DNA from: Enterobacter cloacae complex sp. R_G8
Lineage (GTDB): Bacteria; Pseudomonadota; Gammaproteobacteria; Enterobacterales; Enterobacteriaceae
NCBI RefSeq assembly: GCF_024599795.1
Contig: NZ_CP102246.1
Coordinates: 3,782,001-3,846,000 of the forward strand
Length of the DNA: 64,000 bases
Direction: 5' to 3'
Shown: one piece after another, positions 36,851-46,635 of the stretch
How the letters are laid out: each line of letters opens with the position of its first letter
Position numbering within the stretch: the first letter of the stretch is position 1
Position numbers and translations under genes: made by a program
The notes under the pieces: model-generated
Seen by the model: only the letters and a program-made list of their open reading frames with translations
Told to the model about the DNA's origin: nothing
Database searches by the model: none

Positions 36851-37083
36851 CTTACCTTTTTATATCCTGTTTATAGCTCACATTGCTGTGTTAATTGCCG
36901 AAATTATACCACCATGGATAAATGCACAGGTAAGCTTCAGCAGTAAATATATGAAAAATGCGACAAGGCTCGAAAAAAATGCAAGACAAACATTCCTCTT
37001 TTATTAATCACCGAGCTTTATATAAAACAATAATTTCATGAATAGCGTTTTGACAATTGGCATGTTATTTTAAAGACCAAGTT
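36851..37083. other. AT-rich spacer upstream of symE, no gene seen
   Basis: This stretch between the SymR-like RNA and the stop of the next minus-strand gene is AT-rich. It must hold the symE promoter. Short open frames in it have no plausible product. A CTGT-N9-ACAT sequence near 36868 is not a valid LexA box. Confidence 0.5.
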
Positions 37084-37683
37084 TTAGAATAACTTATTAA
37101 GTGTCTTATCCAAACGATATAAGGTTATAAAAAAGTTAAAATCTTTCACCTTACGCCTTAAGTTTATGTAATTTAACAAACAATAATTAGCATAATAAAT
37201 ATATTGAATACATATAAGACTACACCCAGCGATAAACATCCATTTCAGTGGACTGGCTGTTATGTTAATCCATGACATAATCCCACCCCAACCCGAAAGA
37301 CCACCCACAATTAACATTACAAATGGCAACCAAAGTATGTTATTTTTAAGATTAACCTCTGCATTTTGATACTCATAAAAGCCTTTCACTAGAAACAAGG
37401 ACTTACAAAACTTCCCTCGTTCTTTTTTGCTTGCAAGAAAGTATTCCAATATATATATGTTCAACTGGAAATTATCACATAATTTATAATGAGATAATTT
37501 AAGCTCTTGCTTGTATTTGCTTAATAAATTTTCTTCATTAGCACTTTCGATTAGAAAATCTATTGCTTCAGCCTTCTTATCATCTGATAAAGAGAAGAAG
37601 GTTTCATTGGTAATAAACCTTTTCAAGTATGGTAGTAATGGAATAAATAATTTATAAATGCTTGTTAACGAGGTAATTTCCAT
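37084..37683 (-). CDS. Unrecognised membrane protein
   Basis: The 199-residue product is not one I recognise. The start ATG has AAGGA about 8 bases upstream. The first 115 residues look helical and charged, with many lysines (DDKKAEAIDFLIESANEENL). Two hydrophobic segments follow: about 117-140 (LWLPFVMLIVGGLSGWGGIMSW) is one, about 149-170 (WMFIAGCSLICIQYIYYANYC) the other. A short basic tail closes the protein. The gene is strongly AT-rich and rich in Leu, Asn and Ile, unlike flanking genes, which suggests recent transfer. It stands alone between symE and betT. Defence, toxin or immunity roles are possible from the location only. Confidence 0.7.
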   Translation of the reverse strand: MEITSLTSIYKLFIPLLPYLKRFITNETFFSLSDDKKAEAIDFLIESANEENLLSKYKQELKLSHYKLCDNFQLNIYILEYFLASKKERGKFCKSLFLVKGFYEYQNAEVNLKNNILWLPFVMLIVGGLSGWGGIMSWINITASPLKWMFIAGCSLICIQYIYYANYCLLNYINLRRKVKDFNFFITLYRLDKTLNKLF

Positions 37684-37783
37684 TTACTGCTTCCTTAAAC
37701 TATTTTTTTATCGCAAACTTCAAACTGGCTATTTTTGATATCATCAAAATGTACCATTTACAAGTAAATGGCGGGAGTTTTGA

Positions 37784-37818
37784 TAAAAAATCGGCGCTAT
37801 ACCGAAGATATAGCGCCG
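37784..37818 (-). terminator. Rho-independent terminator of betT
   Basis: A perfect 10-base stem CGGCGCTATA/TATAGCGCCG (37792-37801 with 37809-37818) lies 20 bases past the betT stop. On the minus strand it is followed by a run of six T residues. Confidence 0.88.
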
Positions 37819-37838
37819 TTCATTAACCGACTCTCAAT

Positions 37839-39872
37839 TTACACATCCGGGAACATCACGCTATTCCCCGGCGCTTCCCTGTGCAGATGGATAAAGTTCA
37901 GGTGCCGTTCATACTGATCCAGAATGTCCGTAATCACCTGCTCCTTGCTGTAATCCATCAAATCATTCCCCTGGCTCCCTTCCAGCAGGAAGGTCTCCAG
38001 CCGGTAGTAGGTCGACTTCCCGCTGCGCGCCCGGTAGGTAAACCCGGGAACCGAATACTGCTGCGGCCAGATCTGATAAACAAAGTTCTGCTCGTCGCCC
38101 ATATGCACCAGCAGATCCAGGTGCCCCAGGGTCTCGCCCTCTTCCGGCGGCAGGTTTTTCAGCTCCACGTAAGCCCCGCGTAATCGCAACTCCTGCGCCA
38201 CCTCTTCCATGGCCGGGTAACAGACCGTCTCCATCATCTGGCTGGTATAGCGCGTGCCCGGGTAGTTCATCAGGCGTGAGAGACGTTTCTTCCAGCTCAG
38301 TCTGTCCTGGGCGCCCATCGGACGCGGCGCGGTGTCGCGGCTGGCGCTGACGCGGCGGTAATCTTCCACCTTGAGCGATTTGTACAGCCCGGCCATTACA
38401 AAGAAGATCACAAAGCTGAACGGCAGACCCATGATCACCGTGGTGTTCTGCAAGGCGGAAATCCCGTTGGTCATCAGCATGCCGAGCGTCAGCAGGCCAA
38501 TGGCCACCGACCAGAAGATGCGCAGCCAGTTTGGCGCATCGCTGTTGATGTCCTTCAGCTTCGAGGTGAAGTTCCCCAGCACCAGCGCACCGGAATCCGC
38601 CGAGGTGACGTAAAACAGCAGGCCGGTAATGGTGGCAACGGAGGCGCTAAAGGTGAACGCCGGATACTGCGCCAGCAGGCTGTAGAACCCGCGCTCCGGA
38701 TGCACCATCGCCTCCTGCGCAAACGCTGCGTCACCGTGAATGATTTCAAACAGCGCGCTGTTGCCAAACACCGAGAGCCACAGCAGGGTAAAGGTGAACG
38801 GGATAATCAGCGTGCCCATCACAAACTGGCGAATGGTGCGGCCACGTGAAATACGCGCCAGGAACAGGCCGACAAACGGCGACCACGCCACCCACCACGC
38901 CCAGAAGAACAGCGTCCAGTTGTTCATCCACTCCACCGGGCGGTCAAAGGCGAAGCTGTTCAGGGTCATGCCCATAAAGCGGTTTATGTAGTCGCCCACG
39001 TTCAGCACTAAGGCATTGAGCAGGAATGACGTATCACCCATAAACAGCACAAACAGGATCAGACCCAGCGCCAGAGCCACGTTCAGCTCGGAGAGCACGC
39101 GGATACCTTTATCCACACCGGACGTCACCGAAATGGTGGCGATAATCACCGACAGCGCAATCAGCGCCGCTTTCGCCGCCATCGAATCCGGAATATCAAA
39201 CAGCACGCTCAGCCCGTAGTTGAGCTGCACCACGCCAATCCCGAGCGTTGTCGCGATACCAAAGATGGTGCCGATCACCGCCGCAATATCCACGCTGTGA
39301 CCAATCGGGCCGTTTATCTTTTTACCGAAAATCGGGTACAGCGCGGAGCGGATGGTAAGGGGTAAATTATAACGATAGCTAAAGTATCCGAGCGCCATCC
39401 CCATCAGGGCGTACATCGACCAGCCGGTCAGGCCGTAGTGGAACAGCGTCCAGACCATCGCCTGGCGCGCGGCCTCCATCGTCTGCCCTGCCCCTTCCGG
39501 TGGCTGCATATATTGTGTGACCGGTTCGGCCACGGAGAAGAACATCAGGTCGATGCCAATGCCCGCGGCAAACAGCATCGCAGCCCAGCTCAGCAGGCTG
39601 AACTCGGGTTTTGACTGTTCGGGCCCGAGTTTCACCGAGCCAAAGCGCGAACAGGCAATGCAGACGACAAAGACAATATAAAGCGTCGCCGCCAGTAAAT
39701 AGTACCAGCCGAAGGTCTTCGACACCCAGTTCAGGGTGCGCCCAATCCACTCGGCAGAGAAGTCTCTAAAGAAGATCGTCATCAGGGAAAACAACAAAAT
39801 CAGTCCTGCGGAAGTATAAAAAACAACCGGATTGATTTTGTCCTTTTCTCTGTTTTGCGAAAGATCTGTCAT
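37839..39872 (-). CDS. betT: High-affinity choline transporter BetT
   Basis: The 677-residue protein equals E. coli BetT in length. It belongs to the BCCT family, with 12 membrane helices in the first about 500 residues. The helix 8 region WTLFFWAWWVAWSPFVGLFL (about residue 315) has the tryptophan-rich BCCT signature. It has the long C-terminal cytoplasmic domain of about 170 residues typical of BetT and thought to sense osmotic stress. It imports choline with the proton gradient for conversion to glycine betaine. GGGGA precedes the ATG. It diverges from betIBA. Confidence 0.95.
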   Translation of the reverse strand: MTDLSQNREKDKINPVVFYTSAGLILLFSLMTIFFRDFSAEWIGRTLNWVSKTFGWYYLLAATLYIVFVVCIACSRFGSVKLGPEQSKPEFSLLSWAAMLFAAGIGIDLMFFSVAEPVTQYMQPPEGAGQTMEAARQAMVWTLFHYGLTGWSMYALMGMALGYFSYRYNLPLTIRSALYPIFGKKINGPIGHSVDIAAVIGTIFGIATTLGIGVVQLNYGLSVLFDIPDSMAAKAALIALSVIIATISVTSGVDKGIRVLSELNVALALGLILFVLFMGDTSFLLNALVLNVGDYINRFMGMTLNSFAFDRPVEWMNNWTLFFWAWWVAWSPFVGLFLARISRGRTIRQFVMGTLIIPFTFTLLWLSVFGNSALFEIIHGDAAFAQEAMVHPERGFYSLLAQYPAFTFSASVATITGLLFYVTSADSGALVLGNFTSKLKDINSDAPNWLRIFWSVAIGLLTLGMLMTNGISALQNTTVIMGLPFSFVIFFVMAGLYKSLKVEDYRRVSASRDTAPRPMGAQDRLSWKKRLSRLMNYPGTRYTSQMMETVCYPAMEEVAQELRLRGAYVELKNLPPEEGETLGHLDLLVHMGDEQNFVYQIWPQQYSVPGFTYRARSGKSTYYRLETFLLEGSQGNDLMDYSKEQVITDILDQYERHLNFIHLHREAPGNSVMFPDV

Positions 39873-39937
39873 CCAGTATCCCCACTGTTTTTGTAACTAT
39901 TAAAATCCAAATCCGCAACAATTAAGACACATTTTAT

Positions 39938-39951
39938 ATTGAACGTCCAAT
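39938..39951. promoter_or_regulatory. Candidate BetI operator
   Basis: ATTGAACGTCCAAT is a near-palindrome (6 of 7 pairs) in the betT-betI divergent spacer, where BetI is known to bind in E. coli. Confidence 0.5.
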
Positions 39952-40000
39952 CAAAAACCGCTTTAATGGTTAACCAACGCTGATGAATGGAGTGGCAAAA

Positions 40001-40588
40001 ATGCCCAAAGTGGGGATGCAGCCGATCCGGCGCAGGCAACTGATCAACGCCACGCTGGAAGCAATAAATGAAGTGGGAATGCATGACGCGACCATCGCGC
40101 AGATCGCCCGTCGTGCGGGCGTCTCCACGGGGATCATCAGTCACTACTTCAGGGATAAAAATGGTCTGCTGGAAGCGACCATGCGCGACATCACCGGCCA
40201 GCTGCGCGATGCGGTCCTGAGCCGCCTGCACGCCCTGCCGGATGGCAGCGCAGAGCAACGCTTGCAGGCCATTGTCGGCGGCAATTTTGATGAAACGCAG
40301 ATCAGCAGCGCGGCAATGAAAGCCTGGCTGGCCTTCTGGGCGAGCAGCATGCATCAGCCGATGCTCTACCGGTTGCAGCAGGTGAGCAGCCGTCGTCTGC
40401 TCTCAAACCTGGTGTACGAGTTCCGCCGCGAACTGCCGCGCGAACAGGCCCAGGAGGCAGGCTATGGCCTCGCGGCACTGATCGACGGGCTATGGCTGCG
40501 CGCGGCCCTGAGCGGCAAACCGCTGGATAAAAACCTTGCCCAGTCGCTCACCAGCCACTTCATCAGCCAGCATTTATCGACCGATTAA
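40001..40588 (+). CDS. betI: Choline-responsive repressor BetI
   Basis: The 195-residue TetR-family regulator has the same length as E. coli BetI when started at 40001 ([14 protein letters not shown]). The ATG at 39983 would add six residues, but TGGAG fits the later start. The N-terminal helix-turn-helix reads [21 protein letters not shown]. The C-terminal ligand domain contains [19 protein letters not shown]. It represses the bet genes until choline is present. First of betIBA. Confidence 0.95.
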   Translation: MPKVGMQPIRRRQLINATLEAINEVGMHDATIAQIARRAGVSTGIISHYFRDKNGLLEATMRDITGQLRDAVLSRLHALPDGSAEQRLQAIVGGNFDETQISSAAMKAWLAFWASSMHQPMLYRLQQVSSRRLLSNLVYEFRRELPREQAQEAGYGLAALIDGLWLRAALSGKPLDKNLAQSLTSHFISQHLSTD

Positions 40589-40601
40589 CCGAGGAGAATT
40601 T

Positions 40602-42074
40602 ATGTCCCGAATGGCAGAACAGCAGCTTTATATCAATGGTGGTTATACATCCGCCACCAGCGGTCGCACCTTCGAGACCATCAACCCGGCCAACGGCGAG
40701 GTTCTGGCGACCGTACAGGCCGCCGGGCGCGAGGATGTCGATCGCGCCGTACAAAGTGCACAGCAGGGGCAAAAAATCTGGGCGGCGATGACCGCCATGG
40801 AGCGTTCTCGCATCCTGCGTCGCGCTGTCGATATCCTGCGCGAGCGTAACGATGAACTGGCGAAACTGGAAACCCTCGACACCGGTAAAGCGTATTCCGA
40901 AACCCGCACCGTGGATATCGTCACCGGTGCGGACGTGCTGGAGTACTACGCGGGGCTGATCCCGGCGCTGGAAGGCAGCCAGATCCCCCTGCGAGACACT
41001 TCTTTCGTTTACACCCGTCGTGAGCCGCTGGGCGTGGTCGCGGGTATTGGCGCGTGGAACTATCCGATCCAGATCGCCCTGTGGAAATCCGCTCCGGCGC
41101 TGGCGGCGGGCAACGCGATGATCTTCAAACCGAGCGAGATCACCCCGCTCACCGCCCTGAAGCTTGCGGAGATCTACACCGAAGCGGGTCTGCCGGACGG
41201 CGTGTTTAACGTTCTGCCGGGCGTGGGCGCGGAGACCGGCCAGTTCCTGACCGAGCATCCGGGCATCGCGAAAGTCTCCTTCACCGGCGGCGTCGCCAGC
41301 GGCAAAAAGGTGATGGCGAACTCGGCGGCCTCGTCCCTGAAAGAGGTGACGATGGAGCTGGGCGGTAAATCGCCGCTGATTGTGTTTGACGACGCGGATC
41401 TCGATCTCGCCGCCGACATCGCCATGATGGCCAACTTCTTCAGCTCCGGCCAGGTGTGCACCAACGGCACCCGCGTGTTCGTACCGGCGAAGTTCAAAGC
41501 CGCGTTTGAGCAGAAAATTGTTGAACGCGTGGGCCGCATCCGCGCGGGCGATCTGTTCGATGAAAACACCAACTTTGGCCCGCTGGTGAGCTTCCCGCAC
41601 CGCGACAACGTGCTGCGCTATATCGCCAAAGGCAAAGAGGAAGGCGCACGCGTGCTGTGCGGCGGCGACGTGCTGAAGGGCGACGGCTTTGACAACGGCG
41701 CGTGGGTCGCCCCGACCGTGTTCACCGACTGCACCGACGAGATGACCATCGTGCGCGAAGAGATCTTCGGGCCGGTGATGTCCATCCTCACCTATGAATC
41801 TGAAGAAGAGGCTCTCCGCCGCGCTAACGATACCGACTACGGGCTGGCGGCGGGCATTGTCACTGCCGATCTGAACCGCGCCCACCGCGCGATTCATCAG
41901 CTTGAGGCGGGGATCTGCTGGATCAACACCTGGGGTGAATCCCCGGCGGAGATGCCGGTTGGCGGCTACAAACACTCCGGCATTGGCCGCGAAAACGGCA
42001 TGATGACGCTCCAGAGTTACACCCAGGTGAAGTCCATCCAGGTTGAGATGGGTAAATTCCAGTCCATATTTTAA
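40602..42074 (+). CDS. betB: Betaine aldehyde dehydrogenase BetB
   Basis: The product has 490 residues from the ATG at 40602, with GAGGAGA upstream; the open frame reaches further back into betI. It is an aldehyde dehydrogenase with the catalytic Glu in MELGGKSPL and the catalytic Cys in [12 protein letters not shown]. Cofactor-binding [17 protein letters not shown] and [11 protein letters not shown] are present. It oxidises betaine aldehyde to glycine betaine with NAD+. Confidence 0.97.
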   Translation: MSRMAEQQLYINGGYTSATSGRTFETINPANGEVLATVQAAGREDVDRAVQSAQQGQKIWAAMTAMERSRILRRAVDILRERNDELAKLETLDTGKAYSETRTVDIVTGADVLEYYAGLIPALEGSQIPLRDTSFVYTRREPLGVVAGIGAWNYPIQIALWKSAPALAAGNAMIFKPSEITPLTALKLAEIYTEAGLPDGVFNVLPGVGAETGQFLTEHPGIAKVSFTGGVASGKKVMANSAASSLKEVTMELGGKSPLIVFDDADLDLAADIAMMANFFSSGQVCTNGTRVFVPAKFKAAFEQKIVERVGRIRAGDLFDENTNFGPLVSFPHRDNVLRYIAKGKEEGARVLCGGDVLKGDGFDNGAWVAPTVFTDCTDEMTIVREEIFGPVMSILTYESEEEALRRANDTDYGLAAGIVTADLNRAHRAIHQLEAGICWINTWGESPAEMPVGGYKHSGIGRENGMMTLQSYTQVKSIQVEMGKFQSIF

Positions 42075-42087
42075 CCGGGAGGTTTTT

Positions 42088-43767
42088 TTGCAATTTGACT
42101 ACATCATTATTGGTGCCGGCTCTGCCGGCAACGTTCTGGCAACACGACTGACTGAAGATCCGAACACCACCGTGCTGCTGCTTGAGGCGGGCGGCCCGGA
42201 TTACCGTTTTGACTTCCGCACCCAGATGCCCGCCGCGCTGGCATTTCCCCTGCAGGGCAAGCGCTACAACTGGGCGTACGAAACCGAGCCTGAGCCGTAC
42301 ATGAACAACCGCCGCATGGAGTGCGGACGCGGTAAAGGGCTGGGCGGGTCGTCGCTCATCAACGGCATGTGCTATATCCGCGGCAACGCCATGGATCTGG
42401 ACAACTGGGCGAAAGAGCCGGGTCTGGAGCACTGGAGCTATCTCAACTGCCTGCCCTACTACCGTAAGGCCGAAACCCGCGACGTGGGTCCGAACGACTA
42501 CCACGGCGGCGACGGCCCGGTGAGCGTCACCACCTCGAAGCCGGGCGTGAACCCGCTGTTTGAGGCGATGGTCGAAGCCGGGGTACAGGCGGGCTATCCG
42601 CGCACTGACGATCTCAACGGCTATCAACAGGAAGGCTTCGGCCCGATGGACAGGACGGTCACGCCGCAGGGGCGACGCGCCAGCACCGCGCGCGGCTATC
42701 TGGATCAGGCGAAACAGCGACCGAACCTGACCATCCGCACCCACGCCATGACCGATCGGATTCTGTTTGACGGCAAGCGCGCCGTGGGCGTTGAGTGGCT
42801 GGAGGGTGAAAGCACCATCCCGTCAAAAGCCACAGCAAACAAAGAGGTGCTGCTGTGCGCCGGGGCGATTGCCTCTCCGCAGATCCTGCAGCGCTCCGGC
42901 GTGGGCAACGCGGAACTGCTGAAGCAGTTCGATATTCCGCTGGTGCACGATCTGCCCGGCGTGGGCGAAAACCTGCAGGATCACCTGGAGATGTATCTCC
43001 AGTACGAATGTAAAGAGCCGGTCTCCCTCTACCCTGCCCTGCAGTGGTGGAACCAGCCGAAGATTGGCGCCGAGTGGCTGTTTGGCGGCACCGGCGTGGG
43101 CGCGAGCAACCACTTCGAAGCGGGTGGGTTTATCCGCAGCCGGGAAGAGTTCGAATGGCCGAATATTCAGTACCACTTCCTGCCGGTGGCGATTAACTAC
43201 AACGGCTCGAATGCGGTAAAAGAGCACGGCTTCCAGTGCCACGTTGGGTCGATGCGCTCACCAAGCCGCGGGCACGTGCGTATTAAATCGCGCGATCCGC
43301 ACCAGCATCCGGCGATCCTGTTCAACTATATGTCCCACGAGCAGGACTGGCAGGAGTTCCGCGATGCGATTCGCATCACCCGCGAAATCATGCATCAGCC
43401 CGCGCTGGACAAATACCGTGGCCGCGAAATCAGCCCGGGGGTTGAGTGCCAGACCGACGAACAACTGGACGAGTTCGTGCGTAACCACGCTGAAACCGCC
43501 TTCCACCCCTGCGGGAGCTGCAAGATGGGCTATGACGAGATGGCGGTGGTCGATGGCGAAGGCCGCGTTCACGGGCTGGAAGGGTTACGCGTGGTGGATG
43601 CGTCAATTATGCCGCAGATCATCACCGGCAACCTGAATGCCACCACCATTATGATTGGCGAGAAAATAGCTGATGCCATTCGCGGGTGCGAGCCGCTGGC
43701 GAAGAGTACAGCGGCGTATTATGTGGCGAACGGAGCGCCAGTTCGTCAGCAAACGCAGAAGGTATAA
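42088..43767 (+). CDS. betA: Choline dehydrogenase BetA
   Basis: The product is a 559-residue GMC-family flavoprotein that oxidises choline to betaine aldehyde at the inner membrane. The start is TTG at 42088 ([14 protein letters not shown]), with GGGAGG upstream; the frame continues back into betB only by chance. FAD-binding GAGSAG is at 9-14, GMC signatures are [15 protein letters not shown] and [15 protein letters not shown], and the catalytic His region is [13 protein letters not shown]. It ends the betIBA operon 7 bases before a terminator. Confidence 0.96.
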   Translation: MQFDYIIIGAGSAGNVLATRLTEDPNTTVLLLEAGGPDYRFDFRTQMPAALAFPLQGKRYNWAYETEPEPYMNNRRMECGRGKGLGGSSLINGMCYIRGNAMDLDNWAKEPGLEHWSYLNCLPYYRKAETRDVGPNDYHGGDGPVSVTTSKPGVNPLFEAMVEAGVQAGYPRTDDLNGYQQEGFGPMDRTVTPQGRRASTARGYLDQAKQRPNLTIRTHAMTDRILFDGKRAVGVEWLEGESTIPSKATANKEVLLCAGAIASPQILQRSGVGNAELLKQFDIPLVHDLPGVGENLQDHLEMYLQYECKEPVSLYPALQWWNQPKIGAEWLFGGTGVGASNHFEAGGFIRSREEFEWPNIQYHFLPVAINYNGSNAVKEHGFQCHVGSMRSPSRGHVRIKSRDPHQHPAILFNYMSHEQDWQEFRDAIRITREIMHQPALDKYRGREISPGVECQTDEQLDEFVRNHAETAFHPCGSCKMGYDEMAVVDGEGRVHGLEGLRVVDASIMPQIITGNLNATTIMIGEKIADAIRGCEPLAKSTAAYYVANGAPVRQQTQKV

Positions 43768-43774
43768 TTGCTAC

Positions 43775-43801
43775 ACCCTCTCTGTAAAAGGAGAGGGTTT
43801 T
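43775..43801 (+). terminator. Terminator of betIBA
   Basis: An 8-base stem ACCCTCTC/GAGAGGGT (43775-43782 with 43791-43798) is followed by TTTTC. It starts 7 bases after the betA stop. It may be a decayed copy of the GGGAGAGGG palindrome family. Confidence 0.8.
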
Positions 43802-43889
43802 CAATATGAATTGTCCATTTAAAAAATCTGTTTTTATCTATAAGAATTAAATATTAGCAAGACAATTAATTTAATTATTTAAAAGTGTG

Positions 43890-43918
43890 TTGACACTCTG
43901 CCCCACGAGAATTAAGTT
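43890..43918 (+). promoter_or_regulatory. Possible promoter of the SDR/ThDP-enzyme unit
   Basis: A perfect -35 hexamer TTGACA (43890-43895) is followed after 17 bases by TAAGTT, a poor -10 match. It lies in an AT-rich 277-base spacer. Confidence 0.35.
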
Positions 43919-43965
43919 TTAATCGAAGTCTGTTCCTGCCTTTATACAGAATATATCGCAATCAG

Positions 43966-43995
43966 CATTAAAGAATATGTCATGGTTCTTTAATG
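43966..43995. promoter_or_regulatory. Inverted repeat, candidate operator upstream of the SDR gene
   Basis: Perfect 10-base arms CATTAAAGAA and TTCTTTAATG are separated by 10 bases, which places the two half-sites two helical turns apart. It lies 49 bases before the SDR start. No adjacent regulator gene is available, and no T-run follows, so an operator is more likely than a terminator. Confidence 0.55.
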
Positions 43996-44044
43996 GCTTC
44001 CTGCATTTTATTTATTTTGCATCACCCGACAGTGAGATAACATC

Positions 44045-44785
44045 ATGAATAATAGTGCAAACCGCGTCGTCGTGATCACCGGCGCCAGCAGCGGTATCGG
44101 TCAGGCTGTTGCTCTTCATTTAGCGAATAAAGCGTTTTCTCTGGTACTGGTCGCACGTCGTCTGGACAGAATAAACGCCCTTGTCGACAACATCACTCAG
44201 ACAGGTGGACAGGCCATCGCCGTGCAGGCCGACGTAACCCGCCAGGAAGAGGTTCAGAAAGCCATCGATGCTGCCGTAGCGGCCTGGCAGCGCGTGGATG
44301 TGTTGATCAATAACGCCGGATTTATGGCTATCGCCCCCATCAGCGAGCGGAAAACCGATGAATGGGATCGGATGATCGATACCAATATCAAAGGGGTCTT
44401 GTATGGCATCGCCGCCGCGCTGCCGGTGTTTCAACGTCAGGGCAGCGGACACTTTATCAACGTGGCGTCCGTGGCGGGCATTCGGGTGCTTGCCCCTGGC
44501 GGGGTCGTCTACAGCGCCACCAAATTCGCCGTCCGCGCGCTGAGCGAAGGGCTACGCCAGGAGGCAGGCAAAACTATCCGCACCACGCTTATCTCTCCGG
44601 GGGCTGTCGAAAGTGAACTGCAGTACGGCAGTTCTGATAAAGAAAGTCTGGCGTTTCTCGCAGAATTCTATAAGCAGGCGATCCCGGCAGAGGCCATTGC
44701 CCGGGCCGTTTTATTTGCAATCGAACAACCCAGCGACGTTGATGTCAATGAAATTATTGTCCGACCGACGCAGGAAGAATTTTAG
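44045..44785 (+). CDS. SDR family oxidoreductase
   Basis: The 246-residue classical short-chain dehydrogenase has TGASSGIG (about 13-20), NNAG, catalytic Ser in NVASVAG, and the YSATK Tyr/Lys motif. The C-terminal part with [13 protein letters not shown] resembles the YdfG/clavaldehyde-type SDRs that act on hydroxy acids or aldehydes. The gene is followed after 33 bases by a ThDP-dependent decarboxylase gene, so it could reduce the aldehyde formed by that enzyme; this pairing is an inference. Confidence 0.82.
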   Translation: MNNSANRVVVITGASSGIGQAVALHLANKAFSLVLVARRLDRINALVDNITQTGGQAIAVQADVTRQEEVQKAIDAAVAAWQRVDVLINNAGFMAIAPISERKTDEWDRMIDTNIKGVLYGIAAALPVFQRQGSGHFINVASVAGIRVLAPGGVVYSATKFAVRALSEGLRQEAGKTIRTTLISPGAVESELQYGSSDKESLAFLAEFYKQAIPAEAIARAVLFAIEQPSDVDVNEIIVRPTQEEF

Positions 44786-44818
44786 CATGCCTTAAATAAT
44801 ACTGAATGAGGTGTCATT

Positions 44819-46513
44819 ATGATTAAATCATTAACGTCCTTATCAGATTTAAATATGCGAACCGGGGCCGATATTCTTCTCGAAGTGCTGGAGAGTGAAG
44901 GCGTGGAATATATTTTCGGTAACCCTGGCACCACCGAACTCCCGCTAATAGATGCCCTGCTCCGGCATGAAAATATTCACTATATTCTGGCCCTGCAGGA
45001 GAGCAGCGTGGTCGCCATTGCCGACGGGTATGCAAAAGCGTCCGGCAAAACCGGGTTTATCAATTTACATACCGCCAGTGGTCTTGGGCACGGCATGGGG
45101 AATTTAATTAATTCCCGGATCATGAAAACGCCGCTGGTGGTCACCGTCGGTCAGCAGGATACGCGCCACTATGTGCGTGATCCGCTTCTGTATGATGACA
45201 TTGTCTCCATTGGCGCGCCGGTGACGAAATGGGCACAGGAGGTCACCAGTGCCGATCAGCTGCCGGTGCTGGTTCGCCGCGCATTTCACGCTGCCAGCTA
45301 TCCCCCTGCCGGACCGGTGTTGCTCTCCCTGCCGATGAACGTGATGGAAGAGCTCAGCGATGCCGGGATACAAACGGCGTCCAGAGTAAACTACCACACC
45401 GTTGCCGGTTCGCTGGACGAACTGGCGGAGGAGCTGAGCCAGGTGCCCGCCGGGAGGATCATGATCGTGGCCGGGGATGAAGTTCACTCCAGCGGCTCAA
45501 CGCCGGAGATTGTCCAGCTGGCGGAAACGCTGAGCGCCCATGTTTATGGCTCTTCCTGGCCGCTGAACCTGCCCTTCCCCACGCAACACGCCCTCTGGCG
45601 CGGCAATATGCCCACCACCGCCAGCGAGATCGCCAGCATCGTGAACACCTACGACGCGGTATTTATTATCGGCGGCAGAAGTTTGATCACCATTTTGTAC
45701 AGCGAAGGGGACGCCATCCCGGGAAGCTGTGCGGTTTACCAACTCTCCGCCGATATGAACGAACTTGGCCGGACGTATGCCACACGGCTCTCGGTAATGG
45801 GAGATATCAAACTATCCCTGCGCGAACTGCTGCCGAAGCTGGAACAGCGCCTGCTTGCCAGCACGCTGACCCACCAGCGGTTGCTGATTGCGGCCCGCGA
45901 TGAACGTGAAAAAGAGTGGCAGCAGCAGGAGGAACGTCTGTCTGCCGAGCGGCTACGCCCGACGATTGCCCCGATGGTCGCGGCCTGGGAAGTCATCCGC
46001 GCCATTCCGGCGGGCACCACTATTGTCGATGAGGCGATTGCCACCGCCAGGCATGTCCGCCGGTTTATCTCTGACCAGCAGCATCAGCGCTACTACTTTA
46101 TGCGCGGCGGCGGACTGGGCTGGGGAATGCCTGCCGCCGTGGGCCACTCACTGGGCCTTGGCCGCGAGCCGGTCGTATGCCTGCTGGGTGACGGTGCCTC
46201 ACTCTACTCGCCGCAGGCACTGTGGACCGCGGCACATGAAAATCTGCCCGTCACCTTTATTGTGATGAACAACAGGGAGTACAACATCCTGAAAAACTTT
46301 ATGAAAAGCCAGGCAGACTACAGCTCGACACAGCTGGGACGTTTTATCGGGATGGATCTGGTTAACCCGCATATCGATTTTCAGTCGCTGGCCACCGCCA
46401 TGGGCGTTCAGTGCTGCCGGGTAACCGAGGCTGCAGATATCGCCGGAGCGGTAGCACGCGGACTGCAGTCAGGAAAAACCAATTTAATTGAAATCGCGAT
46501 TTCTGCGGATTAA
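44819..46513 (+). CDS. ThDP-dependent decarboxylase, benzoylformate decarboxylase-like
   Basis: The 564-residue enzyme has the three-domain layout of thiamine diphosphate decarboxylases. The N-terminal domain shows FGNPGTTELPLIDALL, the catalytic Glu in LQESSVVAIADGYAK and HTASGLGHGMGNL, which contains the His equivalent to benzoylformate decarboxylase His70. The C-terminal ThDP motif reads GDGASLYSPQALWTAAHE, then NNREYNILKNF. These match MdlC-like enzymes better than acetolactate synthases. It would convert a 2-oxo acid to an aldehyde and CO2. The actual substrate is unknown. GAGG precedes the ATG. A 122-base gap separates it from the ABC genes. Confidence 0.8.
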   Translation: MIKSLTSLSDLNMRTGADILLEVLESEGVEYIFGNPGTTELPLIDALLRHENIHYILALQESSVVAIADGYAKASGKTGFINLHTASGLGHGMGNLINSRIMKTPLVVTVGQQDTRHYVRDPLLYDDIVSIGAPVTKWAQEVTSADQLPVLVRRAFHAASYPPAGPVLLSLPMNVMEELSDAGIQTASRVNYHTVAGSLDELAEELSQVPAGRIMIVAGDEVHSSGSTPEIVQLAETLSAHVYGSSWPLNLPFPTQHALWRGNMPTTASEIASIVNTYDAVFIIGGRSLITILYSEGDAIPGSCAVYQLSADMNELGRTYATRLSVMGDIKLSLRELLPKLEQRLLASTLTHQRLLIAARDEREKEWQQQEERLSAERLRPTIAPMVAAWEVIRAIPAGTTIVDEAIATARHVRRFISDQQHQRYYFMRGGGLGWGMPAAVGHSLGLGREPVVCLLGDGASLYSPQALWTAAHENLPVTFIVMNNREYNILKNFMKSQADYSSTQLGRFIGMDLVNPHIDFQSLATAMGVQCCRVTEAADIAGAVARGLQSGKTNLIEIAISAD

Positions 46514-46635
46514 CCACGGGCATGCGTTATTCCCGCAGGGCATAAGCAAAGCAGAATTTCGACTTTGCGTAAGACATCAGCCAGCCTAACGTAACGGAAT
46601 ATAAAACAAACAATATATCTTCTTCAGGGATCGCT

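Noticed and set aside
36866..36885. Possible LexA box upstream of symE
   Set aside because: CTGT is followed by nine bases and ACAT instead of eight bases and ACAG, so it does not fit the LexA consensus.
36735..37007. Plus-strand frame of 90 codons over the symE 5' region
   Set aside because: It covers the SymR-like RNA and AT-rich spacer, has no ribosome site and no protein-like pattern.
40563..41975. Minus-strand frame of 470 codons
   Set aside because: Antisense to betB, with His/Arg/Val-rich shadow composition; betB on the plus strand is certain.
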